A DNA stretch of 53,586 bases from Syntrophorhabdales bacterium (GTDB taxonomy: Bacteria; Desulfobacterota; Syntrophorhabdia; Syntrophorhabdales; WCHB1-27), in assembly GCA_035541455.1 (NCBI GenBank), contig DATKNH010000007.1, positions 1 to 53,586 of the forward strand, given 5' to 3'. This document shows, in pieces, positions 40,172 to 49,253 of this stretch. The notes under the pieces are model-generated. The model was not told the origin of the DNA, made no database searches, and saw nothing but the letters and a program-made list of their open reading frames with translations. Within the stretch, counting starts at the first letter, position 1, and each line of letters begins with the position of its first letter. Position numbers and translations under genes: made by a program.

Positions 40172-41136
40172 ACGCGGTCAGCCTCGAATGAAGTCTCCTG
40201 CCCGGGGGTTTCACCCGTCTGCCCATAACACTCTACGTGAAGCCCGTCTCCCGTCCCGAATCGCTCAAAAAGCGAGCAGACATTGCAAATATCTGTGTAC
40301 GAAGGATAGCCACAGCGTGCGCACCTTTTGGGATCGACTCGCACTTCCTGTTCTTTCACTCTATCGAGATAGCCTTTCACGAACCTGATCTTCGTCGCAG
40401 GAGAGGTCATTTCTATCTTGTTGAGCAACTCCTTGTAGAGCAGGCTTTTCGCACCGATCGAATAGGGGCACTCTTCATACACATAATCTATTTGCCGAAG
40501 CAAGGCATACGCTGCTGCCTCTCTCTCGGAGCACAGGAAGAACGGCTTCACTTTTTTTGCGAGATAATCGCCCTTTCCCTGCAGTGCGACGTCCTTCTTG
40601 AAGAGGTACTCTTCTTTCCAGTAGAGAAGATTGCCGAAGAGCGCAGATGCTTCATCATCAAGATTGTGGCCTGTGGCAAGCACTGTGTAACCACAATCGA
40701 GGCACGCTTTGTTCATAAGGTATCTCTTCAACACGCCGCACAGAGAACACGGCGCTCTCTTCATGAGCTTTGAAAGATCGCCGATGCCTTTGCGAAAGAG
40801 CGCGGGCAGTGAAAACCTGTAGAGCTTTCTACCCAGACGGGCGGCCATCATCCTCGCCTTATCGAAAGAGATGTGTGAGTACTCGTCGATACCCAGATCG
40901 ATGTATATGCCGTCGGCGGGGAAGCCCGCGCTGTCGAGGATATACCAGAGAGAGAGGCTGTCCTTACCCCCTGACACCGCTACGAGAGGCACATCTGCTT
41001 CCGTGATCAGCTTATACTTCTGGATGGTGCGAGCAACTCTCCTCTCAAAAAAGGCCAGGAAATCTTCAGCGCAGAGGGCTGTATTGTAGGCACTCAGGCG
41101 TATGTTTGCTTCCTTGCCGCATACCCTGCACTTCAT
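40168..41136 (-). CDS. TtuA-like tRNA 2-thiolation ATP pyrophosphatase
   Basis: A 322-residue PP-loop protein of the TtuA/Ncs6 group. An N-terminal zinc knuckle has CRVCGKEA plus a later Cys (ALCAEDF). The PP-loop is VSGGKDSLS (about residue 54). APCSLCGVLKRYLMNKAC supplies cysteines for the [4Fe-4S] or persulfide site. ATGHNLDDEASALFGN follows, and a C-terminal zinc ribbon has CARCGYPSYTDICNVC. The enzyme adenylates a tRNA uridine for sulfur insertion, using sulfur from a ubiquitin-like carrier; such a carrier gene is directly upstream and overlaps it by 4 nt, as expected for a TtuB/TtuA pair. Confidence 0.9.
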   Translation of the reverse strand: MKCRVCGKEANIRLSAYNTALCAEDFLAFFERRVARTIQKYKLITEADVPLVAVSGGKDSLSLWYILDSAGFPADGIYIDLGIDEYSHISFDKARMMAARLGRKLYRFSLPALFRKGIGDLSKLMKRAPCSLCGVLKRYLMNKACLDCGYTVLATGHNLDDEASALFGNLLYWKEEYLFKKDVALQGKGDYLAKKVKPFFLCSEREAAAYALLRQIDYVYEECPYSIGAKSLLYKELLNKIEMTSPATKIRFVKGYLDRVKEQEVRVDPKRCARCGYPSYTDICNVCSLFERFGTGDGLHVECYGQTGETPGQETSFEADRV

Positions 41137-41321
41137 CCGCCTGATATCACCCTGATTATTCTTACGCTGTCCTCGTGAGAGAGCCTGGAGTCTTCGGTGA
41201 CCAGCCTCTCGTTTGCCACAACAATATGGGCTTCAGGGTTCAACGAAAATTTTTCCAGAAGCTTACCCGCAGTCAGCGGTTTATCAACCTCGTATATTTT
41301 CCCTTCCCACGCCACTTTCAT
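41133..41321 (-). CDS. Ubiquitin-like sulfur carrier (TtuB/ThiS/MoaD family)
   Basis: A 62-residue beta-grasp protein ending in the GG (IRVISGG) that is thiocarboxylated at its C-terminus. LTAGKLLEKFSLNPEAHIVVANERLV and the LSHEDSVRIIRV strand match the ThiS/MoaD fold. The overlap with the TtuA-like gene points to sulfur delivery for tRNA thiolation rather than thiamine or molybdopterin. The start is taken as ATG 41319-41321; a TTG two codons upstream is possible. No SD is clear. Confidence 0.85.
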   Translation of the reverse strand: MKVAWEGKIYEVDKPLTAGKLLEKFSLNPEAHIVVANERLVTEDSRLSHEDSVRIIRVISGG

Positions 41322-41376
41322 TGGCAATTAGATAGCACAACGAGAGAGGTAAGTCAAAGAACAGTTACAAGTGCTC

Positions 41377-41476
41377 GTGAGCAGTGAGCAGTAGGCAGTA
41401 AGCAGTGCTAGAAGCTGATCTCGTCTGTTATTTATAGTATATTTCAAGCGGTTTACTGCTTACGCTCACTGCTTAC
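41377..41476. repeat. Intergenic palindrome of GAGCAGT words
   Basis: Left arm 41377-41406 is GTGAGCAGTGAGCAGTAGGCAGTAAGCAGT (three word repeats, given in parts) and right arm 41455-41476 is the complementary ACTGCTTACGCTCACTGCTT and following, with a 48-nt A/T-rich spacer. It lies between the divergent ttuB-like and prmA-like genes. Confidence 0.75.
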
Positions 41477-41492
41477 GGTTGACTGTCCCGGC

Positions 41493-42284
41493 ATGTACGA
41501 TCTCATCTACATTTACGAGTTCAAAGGAGACCTGAGTCGTGAGATTGCGGGGATCAAGGATGCAGACTATGTCGGATTCTGGAAGGAATCGGGATACTCA
41601 TTTCTATTTTTCAAACAACCAAAGCGACAGTACCTGGAAAAACTTTCGATACCCATTCGTTCTGAGTTGACCATCAGGCATGAGGACTGGGAGTCGGGTG
41701 CACCGCTCCGCATGATTAAGGTGGGCAACATAACGCTTCATCCCCCGTGGGAAACTCCGTCGAAGAGTGAGGGCTTGCACATCTGCATTGATCCCGGCAT
41801 GGCATTCGGTTCGGGATATCACCCAAGCACCAAGGGCTGCCTGCTGCTCCTTCAGAATTTATTCAGTCACTCAGCACCCGAAACAGTGCTCGACCTGGGC
41901 ACAGGTACAGGCCTGCTCTCGATAGTCTGTCTCAAGTTGGGCTCAATGCGTGCCTGCGCTGTTGACAACAATAACCTTTCGATTGAGATGGCACGTTTGA
42001 ACAGGCGCCTCAACAGCGTCACGGAACAGATGCACATCGTCATGGCTGATGCATTGGATCTCGTGTGCCTTCCGGCCGAACTCCTCGTTGCCAACATGCA
42101 CTATGCGGTCATAGATGAGATAACGCGACTCGAAGCCTTCTACACGAAGAGGTATTACCTGCTTTCAGGTCTCCTCGCCAGCGAGAGTTACAAAATATCT
42201 GAGCGCCTGAGAGAAAGGCTAACGCTCGTTGACACCTGGGCTGATAACTTCTGGTTCAGCCACCTCTTTAAGAGCAAACTCTAA
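41493..42284 (+). CDS. PrmA-like (ribosomal protein L11) methyltransferase
   Basis: A 263-residue class I methyltransferase. The sequence IDPGMAFGSGYHPSTKGCLLLL just before motif I is the PrmA signature; motif I is VLDLGTGTGLLSIVCLKLG. ANMHYAVIDEI takes the place of the NIL/NPPY-like motif IV. The N-terminal domain is shorter and different from PrmA proper. It may trimethylate L11, or another protein; a PrmA paralogue is the cautious reading. Confidence 0.83.
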   Translation: MYDLIYIYEFKGDLSREIAGIKDADYVGFWKESGYSFLFFKQPKRQYLEKLSIPIRSELTIRHEDWESGAPLRMIKVGNITLHPPWETPSKSEGLHICIDPGMAFGSGYHPSTKGCLLLLQNLFSHSAPETVLDLGTGTGLLSIVCLKLGSMRACAVDNNNLSIEMARLNRRLNSVTEQMHIVMADALDLVCLPAELLVANMHYAVIDEITRLEAFYTKRYYLLSGLLASESYKISERLRERLTLVDTWADNFWFSHLFKSKL

Positions 42285-42350
42285 TGTTCAAATTTCTAAA
42301 TTCCAAACAGATCCAAATGTTCAAAAATTGAAAACCAACATTTCTAAGTA
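42285..42350. repeat. AAATTC-word repeat after the prmA-like gene
   Basis: Words such as TTCTAAATTCCAAACAGATC and CAAATGTTCAAAAATTG begin right at the stop codon and resemble the left arms at 15001 and 16481. The complementary right arm is weak or truncated toward the ttcA stop at 42387. Confidence 0.55.
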
Positions 42351-42386
42351 AGTATTTGAGGTTCGATGTTTTTTCGGGCTTGGCGC

Positions 42387-43163
42387 TTAAGATTTCGTAT
42401 TCGCCCTGCCTGAGCGCGGTGTCACCGGTATGTTTTCATAGCCGAGCAGGTACTCCTTGCGCACTCGCTGCAAGCTCCTGAAAAGATTTTTCTTAACAGC
42501 CCTGCTGTGCTGCTCCGCCTCCTGTATCAAGCTTTTCGCGAGTCTGCGCTTTGACGTCTTCGCGTGAGGGCATCGAGACTTGATGACCGGGAGATCAAGT
42601 CGTTCGGCGAGTCTCACCAGCTCCTGCTCTTCCACGTAAGCCAGGGGTCTGATCAACGCTACTTCGCCTCCGAACATCTCCTGATAGGGCCTCATCGTAC
42701 AAATCTCCCCGTTGAAGAGAAGATTCAGGAGAAGCGTTTCCGTTATATCGTCCATGTGGTGTCCTAAGGCAATCTTGGAACAACCCAGTTCTTTCGCCAC
42801 AGCATAGAACCTTTTGCGTCTGGTCCAACTGCACCAGAAGCAGCCGAAGGTTTCGCCCTCTTTATGCAAAGGATCCGTGGGATGGGTCATTACATAGCGC
42901 ACGCCCTCGTCTTCAAAGTGTCTGGTCAACAGATCTGTTCTTATCCATTCAAAGCCCATGTCCACGTGGCACGCGATTATTTCGTACTGTATCGGCACGA
43001 ACTTCATCCGTTCCTTCATGATCCTGAGAAGAGAAAGGCTGTCTTTTCCCCCGGAGACCGCGATCAAAATCCGATCGCCATCCTGAATCATCCTGTAGTC
43101 CCATATAGCCTTCCCCACCTTCTTGGTGACAAAGTAGGAGAGGCCTTTAGTATCTTCTTTCAT
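42387..43163 (-). CDS. tRNA 2-thiocytidine synthetase (TtcA family)
   Basis: A 258-residue PP-loop ATPase: DRILIAVSGGKDSLSLLRIM with the SGGKDS loop at about residue 35, HVDMGFEWI, a CFWCSWTRRKRFYAVAKELG cysteine pair and GHHMDDITETLLLNL, the layout of TtcA, which makes 2-thiocytidine 32 in tRNA with a [4Fe-4S] cluster. The third cluster cysteine may be in SRCPHAKTSKRR. CFWC replaces the usual CSLC, so it may be a divergent TtcA-like enzyme. Its start overlaps the upstream flavodoxin-type gene by 4 nt, suggesting a dedicated electron donor. Confidence 0.85.
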   Translation of the reverse strand: MKEDTKGLSYFVTKKVGKAIWDYRMIQDGDRILIAVSGGKDSLSLLRIMKERMKFVPIQYEIIACHVDMGFEWIRTDLLTRHFEDEGVRYVMTHPTDPLHKEGETFGCFWCSWTRRKRFYAVAKELGCSKIALGHHMDDITETLLLNLLFNGEICTMRPYQEMFGGEVALIRPLAYVEEQELVRLAERLDLPVIKSRCPHAKTSKRRLAKSLIQEAEQHSRAVKKNLFRSLQRVRKEYLLGYENIPVTPRSGRANTKS

Positions 43164-43702
43164 GTTAAAGACGCTGCCAGTTTTCTCGTTTGTTCCAAAG
43201 CTTTCTTACTCACTTCCCCCATTCCTTCGCAACCCGCAGCCTCAACACCCCCGAGATAGGTCATCGACAGGGCATCGAATGTTCTTTTGAACGAGTCGAG
43301 GGCAGGGCTGAACGTGTCAAGAGACTTATCCGCGCAAGTCATCAGGGTGATAACCTTCTTGCCTTTGATTCTCGAATCCATATTCTCGTCAAAGAAAACG
43401 ATCGAGCGGTCAATCACCAGCTTCAACTGGGAAGAGGGGCCCCACCAGTACGTCGGCGTCGCATATACAATAAGCTCCGATTCCATCATATATTTTCGCA
43501 AATCCTTCATGTCGTCGTTGATTCTGCATTTACCTTCCTTGGCGCACGCGAGGCACCCCTGGCAGGGGCGCACATTCATGTCGTTCAGGTTAAGAAGCCT
43601 GACATCATGGCCGTTCTTCTTCATGGTTTCGGAGAACGCATCGACGAGCCGTCGCGTATTGCCTTTTTTTCGCGGGCTTCCGAAGAGAATTACTGTTTTC
43701 AT
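43160..43702 (-). CDS. NADPH-dependent FMN reductase/flavodoxin-fold iron-sulfur flavoprotein
   Basis: A 180-residue flavodoxin-like protein. The FMN phosphate loop is FGSPRKKGNTRRLVDAF at the N-terminus. A CQGCLACAKEGKCRINDDM cysteine motif (residues about 47-65) is typical of iron-sulfur flavoproteins. YATPTYWWGPSSQLKLVIDR is the FMN isoalloxazine loop. It is coupled to ttcA by a 4-nt overlap and may feed it electrons. Confidence 0.88.
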   Translation of the reverse strand: MKTVILFGSPRKKGNTRRLVDAFSETMKKNGHDVRLLNLNDMNVRPCQGCLACAKEGKCRINDDMKDLRKYMMESELIVYATPTYWWGPSSQLKLVIDRSIVFFDENMDSRIKGKKVITLMTCADKSLDTFSPALDSFKRTFDALSMTYLGGVEAAGCEGMGEVSKKALEQTRKLAASLT

Positions 43703-43785
43703 TCAAAGCACCTCCGTTTCAGGAATGATTAGTTATTATAGAGTGGCGCCACTGAAGCGGTCAAATGATCCAGGCGCAAAAGACA

Positions 43786-43813
43786 AAAAGGGGCATCCGA
43801 GGATGCCCCTTTT
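43786..43813 (-). terminator. Terminator downstream of acs
   Basis: Perfect stem AAAAGGGGCATCC (43786-43798) and GGATGCCCCTTTT (43801-43813) with a 2-nt loop drawn minimally, T-rich on the minus strand (TTTTTGTCTTTT). It lies 20 nt after the acs stop; symmetric enough to act on both strands. Confidence 0.88.
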
Positions 43814-43832
43814 AATGCACTTCGTATGCAAA

Positions 43833-45812
43833 CTACAGCCTGTGCTTTACCAGGTCGTCCACAACGGACGGATCAGCCAGCGTCGTGGTATCGCCCAACT
43901 GGTCAATCTCGCCGGAGGCGATCTTTCTCAGGATTCTTCTCATGATCTTGCCCGACCTCGTCTTGGGCAGACCAGGGGAGAACTGCAGTTTTCCAGGGGA
44001 TGCGATCGGCCCGATCTCTTTTCTCACGTGGGCGACGAGTTCTTTCTTGAGATCATCGCTCGGCGAGAAGCCGGCCTTCAGGATGACGAATGCGTAGAGA
44101 TCCTCGCCCTTCAGATCGTGCGGGAATCCAACGACTGCTGCTTCTGCAACCGACTTGTGCGAAACAAGCGCGCTCTCGACCTCGGCCGTGCCGATACGGT
44201 GCCCGGACACATTGACCACGTCGTCGACGCGTCCCATCAGCCAGAAATAGCCGTCTTCGTCTTTTCTTGCGCCGTCACCCGTGAAATAGACGCCCGGGTA
44301 CTGCACAAAGTACGTCTGTTTGAATCTGTCCGGCTCACCGTACACGCCTCTCATGATGCCGGGCCATGATCTCTTAATAACCAGGTAGCCGCCCTCGTTA
44401 ACCGCCGTCGGGGTTCCGTCCTGCCGTATCGTTTCTGCCGCGACGCCCGGGAAGGGCAGTGTTGCCGAACCGGGCTTGAGGAACCAGGCGCCGGGGAGCG
44501 GCGTGATCAGGATGCCGCCCGTTTCTGTCTGCCACCAGGTATCCACGATCGGGCAGCGTTCCTTGCCGATCACCTTGTAGTACCATATCCACGCTTCCGG
44601 GTTAATCGGCTCGCCCACAGAACCAAGGAGTCTCAGCGAAGAAAGGTCTCTCTTTGCAGGCCACTGATCGCCTTCCCTCATGATCGCCCTGATGGCTGTC
44701 GGCGCCGTGTAGAAAATGCTGACTTTGAATTTCTCGACGATCTGCCAGAACCTGTCGGGCTGCGGAAAGGTGGGAACGCTCTCGAAGACGATCGATGTTG
44801 CGCCGTTGCTGAGAGGACCGTACACAATGTAGGAGTGCCCGGTTACCCAGCCGATGTCGGCGGTGCACCAGAAAATATCCTTGTCCTTGTAGTCGAATAT
44901 CCACTTGAAGGTGAGATACGTATAGACCATGTAGCCGCCTACGGTGTGCATAACACCTTTCGGCTTGCCGGTAGACCCTGACGTGTAGAGAATGAAGAGA
45001 GGATCCTCAGCATCCATCTGCTCCACAGGACACTTGTCATCTGCACCAGCCATCTCTTCATGCCACCACGAGTCTCTTCCCGCTTTCATGGGAACATCAA
45101 ACTTGTCGAGTCTTTTCACCACGATAGCCTGTTCAACCTTGTGGCCTGCCTTCTCACAAAGGTCAAGGGCCTGGTCGGCAGATGCCTTCGAGCTGACCAT
45201 CTTGCCTGATCTCCAGTAACCGTTAGCGGTGACCAGAATCTTTGCCCCACCATCAATAATCCTGTCTCTCAAAGCTTCTGCGGAGAAGCCGCCGAACACG
45301 ATTGTATGCACTGCCCCAATCCTCGCGCAGGCAAGCATAGCAATAGGCAGCTCAGCGATCATGGGCAGATAGATGGCAACCCTGTCACCCTTCTTCACGC
45401 CTTTTTTCTTAAGGACGTTGGCAAATTTGGAGACCTCTCTCAGCATGTCCTTGTAGGTGTATTTTTTCGCATCTTCATCAGGCTCGCCCTGGAAGATGAT
45501 GGCTACCTTATCGCCTTTTCCCTTCTCGACCTGGTAATCAAGGCAGTTGTATGCGATGTTGGTTTTGCCATTGAGGAACCACTTGATTTTTGCATCCTGG
45601 AAGTCTTCTTCGTTGATCTTATCCCACTTCTTGAACCAGTGCAGTTCTGATGCAACGCCGCCCCAGAAGCCTTCGGGGTCGTCCATTGACTGCTTGTAGA
45701 GCTTCTCGTACTCTGCCCTGCTCTTTATATAAGCTTGGGCCACGAATTCTGCGCTGGGCGGAAATGTACGGGTTTCCGCCATCATGCTGGTGATGGTTTT
45801 TTGCTCTGCCAT
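43833..45812 (-). CDS. acs: Acetyl-CoA synthetase (AMP-forming)
   Basis: A 659-residue acetate:CoA ligase. P-loop [24 protein letters not shown]-like [61 protein letters not shown]; and the acetylation-site region [14 protein letters not shown] with the regulatory Lys (each quoted only in part as family landmarks). The start is placed at [10 protein letters not shown] with SD GAGGAGGCAGG; eleven more open codons upstream lack an SD. It converts acetate to acetyl-CoA or, in a syntroph, works in the reverse direction. A promoter and a Crp-like site precede it. Confidence 0.95.
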   Translation of the reverse strand: MAEQKTITSMMAETRTFPPSAEFVAQAYIKSRAEYEKLYKQSMDDPEGFWGGVASELHWFKKWDKINEEDFQDAKIKWFLNGKTNIAYNCLDYQVEKGKGDKVAIIFQGEPDEDAKKYTYKDMLREVSKFANVLKKKGVKKGDRVAIYLPMIAELPIAMLACARIGAVHTIVFGGFSAEALRDRIIDGGAKILVTANGYWRSGKMVSSKASADQALDLCEKAGHKVEQAIVVKRLDKFDVPMKAGRDSWWHEEMAGADDKCPVEQMDAEDPLFILYTSGSTGKPKGVMHTVGGYMVYTYLTFKWIFDYKDKDIFWCTADIGWVTGHSYIVYGPLSNGATSIVFESVPTFPQPDRFWQIVEKFKVSIFYTAPTAIRAIMREGDQWPAKRDLSSLRLLGSVGEPINPEAWIWYYKVIGKERCPIVDTWWQTETGGILITPLPGAWFLKPGSATLPFPGVAAETIRQDGTPTAVNEGGYLVIKRSWPGIMRGVYGEPDRFKQTYFVQYPGVYFTGDGARKDEDGYFWLMGRVDDVVNVSGHRIGTAEVESALVSHKSVAEAAVVGFPHDLKGEDLYAFVILKAGFSPSDDLKKELVAHVRKEIGPIASPGKLQFSPGLPKTRSGKIMRRILRKIASGEIDQLGDTTTLADPSVVDDLVKHRL

Positions 45813-45885
45813 ACCTGCCTCCTCATTGTATTTATTTCCGAACAACTTGCTACGGAAGTGTTACGGAAGTCACAAGTTAAGTAAT

Positions 45886-45939
45886 GTTGTATTTTAAATC
45901 GAGGGCTTTGTCAACAAAATATTGTGCATATTATCACAA
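45886..45939 (-). promoter_or_regulatory. acs promoter with Crp/Fnr-type site
   Basis: On the minus strand: TTGACA (complement of 45909-45914), a 17-nt spacer and TACAAC (complement of 45886-45891). Just upstream, TTGTGATAATATGCACAA (complement of 45922-45939) contains TGTGA-N6-GCACA, one base from the Crp palindrome TGTGA-N6-TCACA, centred about 51 bp upstream of the expected start. A Crp/Fnr-family activator is the likely binder. Confidence 0.65.
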
Positions 45940-46012
45940 ACAATCCCGAGGGCGCTCACTCGATGGAAAACAGGGCGCCAGCGGTCCGCGTGCACCCGGC
46001 AACGCAAACCTG

Positions 46013-46041
46013 TTGACTTTAGGCACATTACCTAGTAAACT
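46013..46041 (+). promoter_or_regulatory. rpmB promoter
   Basis: TTGACT (46013-46018), 17-nt spacer, TAAACT (46036-46041), about 70 nt before the rpmB ATG. Close to a sigma-70 consensus. Confidence 0.65.
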
Positions 46042-46110
46042 TACCCCTTCACGCTGTTCGTAAGCCCGGCTGCAGGTGCTTCGGGCAGTAATTAATGATG
46101 GGAGATCGTT

Positions 46111-46302
46111 ATGGCACGGGTCTGTGACATATGCGGCAAAGGGAAGCAGGTAGGCAATAACGTCAGTCATGCGAATAACAAGACCAAGAGGCAATGGCTA
46201 CCCAACCTGCAGATGGTGAGAATAGTCAAGAACGGTTCAACTGTGAAGGCGAAGGTCTGCACAAAGTGCATCAAGAAAGGGCTTATTACCAAGGCAAGCT
46301 AG
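46111..46302 (+). CDS. rpmB: Ribosomal protein L28
   Basis: A 63-residue L28: [34 protein letters not shown] with the first CxxC pair (residues 5 and 8) and [11 protein letters not shown] with the second, making the zinc-containing C+ form. Second-domain residues [14 protein letters not shown] are normal. A GGGAGATCGTT sequence precedes the ATG. Its TAG overlaps the stop codon of the convergent rel gene. Confidence 0.96.
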   Translation: MARVCDICGKGKQVGNNVSHANNKTKRQWLPNLQMVRIVKNGSTVKAKVCTKCIKKGLITKAS

Positions 46303-48434
46303 GGGTTACTCCTCATTCTTTCGACTGACCTCACCTCTTTTATTTTCTGAATCGACTTGACGATCTTCTGGAGCTGTGCGGCGTTGACGATCTCAATCTC
46401 GAAGATGCTCGTGGCCGTACGGTCGGGATAGGTCATCACCTGGGCGTTCAGAATATTCGCCTTACCCGCAGAAATAATATTTGTTACCTCTGAAAGCAGG
46501 CCTTTCTTGTCCCCGCCCTGCACGCGCAGCTTCACCGGGTAAGCGTAGTCTTTATTATCCTGCCATGAGACTTCCACCTTCCGCTGATCGTCATACGCAT
46601 GCACATTGGGACAGTCGGCAAGGTGAACCGTCAGCCCCCTTCCGCGCGAGATGAAGCCGAGAATATTGTCACCCGGTATGGGATTGCAGCATTTGGCAAA
46701 CCTGACCACCAATCCGTCGATTCCTTTTATCTTGACCGCATCACCCCTACCCCTCTTTATCGAGCTTATGATTTTGGTGATCTTGCTGACCTTTTCAGAC
46801 TCGGGCAACACTTTACCGAGCACCTGCAGAGCTGTATACAGGCCGTAGCCCACGCCGGCAAAAAGGTCATCGGTCGTGTCGAAACTGAATTCTTTGGCCA
46901 GCGCCTCCAGTTCGCCCGATTTCAGCATTTTCGAGAAGTTCAAACCATGTTTGGCCGTTTCTTTCTCGATGAGCGTCCTGCCTAATTCGATGCTGCGTCC
47001 CCGCTGCTCTTCCTTGATCCATTGCCTGAGCTTGGTTTTGGCCTTTGAGGTAACAACAAATTTCAACCAGTCTTTGCTGGGCTTGTGCGTCGGGTTTGTG
47101 AGCACCTCCACCGTATCGCCACTTTGAAGTCGCGTTCGAAGCGGCACCATTTTTCCGTTCACCTTCGCACCTACGCATCGGTGCCCCAGCTCAGAATGGA
47201 TCGCGTACGCGAAATCGACAGGCGTCGCCCCTTTTGGCAACTCTCTCACGTCTCCCTTGGGCGTGAACACGTAGACTTCATCCGGGAAAAGGTCGATTTT
47301 GAATATTTCCAGGAACTCCTTGCTGTCCTTCAGTTCCTTTTGCCATTCAATGACCCTTCTCAGCCAGCCAAAAACCCTGTCCTCTTTGGGGTCAAAAACA
47401 GTGCCCTCCTTGTACTTCCAATGGGCGGCAATGCCCTCTTCCGCGATCTGGTGCATTTCCGGGGTCCGTATCTGAATCTCTATCTTCTCCCCATGGGGGC
47501 CTATGACAGAAGTGTGAAGCGACTGGTACATATTGGCTTTGGGTAACGCTATATAGTCCTTGAATTTTCCGGGGATCGGTTTAAAGAGCGCATGTATGTA
47601 GCCGAGCGCCTCGTAACACTCTTTCACGGTAGCCACGATCACGCGGAATGCGGTGATGTCTGAAATCTCATCAAGACTCAGGTCATCCTGAAGCATCTTC
47701 CTGTAAATACTGTAGAGTCTTTTTGCCCGGCCTGACACCTCAGCCTTTAAGTTGACTTCGGCCAGCCGGTTTTTGAGGAGTTCCTTGACCTCGCTGATGT
47801 AAGCATCTCGTTCTTTCTTCCTCTTGGCAATGTTCTCTTTTAGGGTTTTGTACTCATCTGAATCGAGGTATTTAAACGCAAGGTCTTCCAGCTCGCCCTT
47901 CATCCACTCAATGCCGAGCCTATGGGCAATCGGCGCGTAAATTTCGAGGGTCTCGCGAGCTATCTCCTTTTGTTTCTCAGGAGAAAGGAATTTCAGTGTC
48001 TGCATATTATGATATCGATCAGCGAGCTTGATCAGGATCACCCGTATATCCTTGCTCATTGCCAGGATCATCTTGCGGAGGGTTTCAGCGCGCGATTCTT
48101 CAGAACTCTGTACCTCGATCCTGCTGATCTTGGTAACACCGTCCACCAGTTCGGCGATTTCCGTCCCGAAATACTCCTTCAGCTGCTCCTTGGTAAGGTA
48201 CGAATCTTCGACGGTATCGTGAAGAAGGCCTGAGACCACGCTCGGTACATCCAGACTCATCTTCGTCAGCATGAAAGCAACTTCAAGAGGGTGAATAAGG
48301 TAAGGTTCTCCGGAAAGCCTGACGGCTCCCCTGTGCACCTGCGCGGATAAGACATACGCCCGCTCGAGCAGGTCTACATCAGCTTGGGGATTGTACTTGA
48401 GAATCTCCTCAACTATGTCGTTGAAGCGGACCAT
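46299..48434 (-). CDS. spoT: Bifunctional (p)ppGpp synthetase/hydrolase (Rel/SpoT)
   Basis: A 711-residue RSH protein. The HD hydrolase domain has [14 protein letters not shown] (about residue 65). The synthetase domain contains [22 protein letters not shown] (the RFKD/GKFKD-type loop of bifunctional enzymes rather than the EFDD of RelA-only enzymes). A TGS domain ([24 protein letters not shown]), a zinc-finger-like CCNPIPGD and a C-terminal ACT domain ([17 protein letters not shown]) follow. It makes and breaks the stringent-response alarmone. The start has a weak SD. Confidence 0.95.
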   Translation of the reverse strand: MVRFNDIVEEILKYNPQADVDLLERAYVLSAQVHRGAVRLSGEPYLIHPLEVAFMLTKMSLDVPSVVSGLLHDTVEDSYLTKEQLKEYFGTEIAELVDGVTKISRIEVQSSEESRAETLRKMILAMSKDIRVILIKLADRYHNMQTLKFLSPEKQKEIARETLEIYAPIAHRLGIEWMKGELEDLAFKYLDSDEYKTLKENIAKRKKERDAYISEVKELLKNRLAEVNLKAEVSGRAKRLYSIYRKMLQDDLSLDEISDITAFRVIVATVKECYEALGYIHALFKPIPGKFKDYIALPKANMYQSLHTSVIGPHGEKIEIQIRTPEMHQIAEEGIAAHWKYKEGTVFDPKEDRVFGWLRRVIEWQKELKDSKEFLEIFKIDLFPDEVYVFTPKGDVRELPKGATPVDFAYAIHSELGHRCVGAKVNGKMVPLRTRLQSGDTVEVLTNPTHKPSKDWLKFVVTSKAKTKLRQWIKEEQRGRSIELGRTLIEKETAKHGLNFSKMLKSGELEALAKEFSFDTTDDLFAGVGYGLYTALQVLGKVLPESEKVSKITKIISSIKRGRGDAVKIKGIDGLVVRFAKCCNPIPGDNILGFISRGRGLTVHLADCPNVHAYDDQRKVEVSWQDNKDYAYPVKLRVQGGDKKGLLSEVTNIISAGKANILNAQVMTYPDRTATSIFEIEIVNAAQLQKIVKSIQKIKEVRSVERMRSNP

Positions 48435-48497
48435 CTGCCGTATTAGTATACTATAAACGGACAGAGTTCGGTGACCGAAAACCTTGCTACGAATTTA

Positions 48498-48566
48498 GAG
48501 TTACGGGTAAAAAAGTGCAGCCGCAGCGTAATCCGATCTTTCCCTTTAACACGGAACCCGTAACTC
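48498..48566. repeat. Intergenic palindrome of GAGTTACGGGT words
   Basis: AGAGTTACGGGT (48498-48509) and ACCCGTAACTC (48556-48566) are complementary over 11 bases, with about 46 nt between. It lies in the divergent gap between rel/spoT and the coiled-coil gene. Confidence 0.65.
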
Positions 48567-48641
48567 GCGACTCCAACGGGGATTTTGTCGCCCTATACGC
48601 TGGCCACTAATCGCTGATCACTGTTTTCGAGGGGGGATACA

Positions 48642-48974
48642 ATGGCATTGATGGACGAGCTGAAGAAGAAGACTGAGGAAGGCCTGAAAACGCTCAAGGA
48701 GACTGCGGGCGAGATAGCCTTTAACGTGGAAAAGCAGGCTAAGATAGCCAAGCGAAGAATGGACGTCTTAAAAATTCAGAGGAAAATCCAGAAGCTTTAT
48801 ACGGAGATCGGTGAGTATGTCTACGGCGAATATGCTATGGCAAGACCGCTCACCTTGGAGGCGCCCTTTCTTTCGGAAAGAATGGCTTCTATTACCAGAA
48901 TGAAACTGGAGATAAACGACATCGAGCGGGAAATAGAAGAAGTGAGAACGTTACATCCCCCGCAAAAAGAGTAG
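48642..48974 (+). CDS. Small coiled-coil protein
   Basis: A 110-residue helical protein (MALMDELKKKTEEGLKTLKETAGEIAFNVEKQAKIAKRRMDVLKIQRKIQKLYTEIGEYVYGEYA, described in part) with two heptad-rich stretches separated by a short loop. It resembles deltaproteobacterial hypothetical proteins with a 'K..IQKLY.EIG..VY' core. No catalytic residues. SD GGGGGG five nt before the ATG. Confidence 0.8.
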   Translation: MALMDELKKKTEEGLKTLKETAGEIAFNVEKQAKIAKRRMDVLKIQRKIQKLYTEIGEYVYGEYAMARPLTLEAPFLSERMASITRMKLEINDIEREIEEVRTLHPPQKE

Positions 48975-49253
48975 CCAGTACACACCGCTCAGTCAGCAGC
49001 ATAGGCCGGAGAACGGCCCAGCTTTCGCATACCTCGTGTCGACGCGGGCGTTCGCGTGATCAAGGGGCAGAATTGGCCCACCAGAATGGAAATCTTTTCC
49101 CTCGGGCATAGGTACTAGAAAAGAAGGCAAGACGAATCTTCGCTCTATAGGCTCACAGCACAAAAATCCGAATGGTCCAAAGCCCTGCCAGGCACATGGT
49201 AACCTCGATTGTCATGGTACAGTTTTTGCTTCGCATCATCCTCAGGAAAAACT
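48975..49253. other. Intergenic stretch without gene
   Basis: No ORF with coding character. One hairpin, GGCCG GAGAA CGGCC (49009-49023), without a T-run, may end the coiled-coil transcript. A/T-rich DNA from 49170 on may hold the promoter of the TPR gene but no consensus pair is clear. Confidence 0.4.

Noticed and set aside
43287-44369. 360-residue plus-strand ORF
   Set aside because: Antisense to the flavoprotein and acs genes and crosses the terminator.
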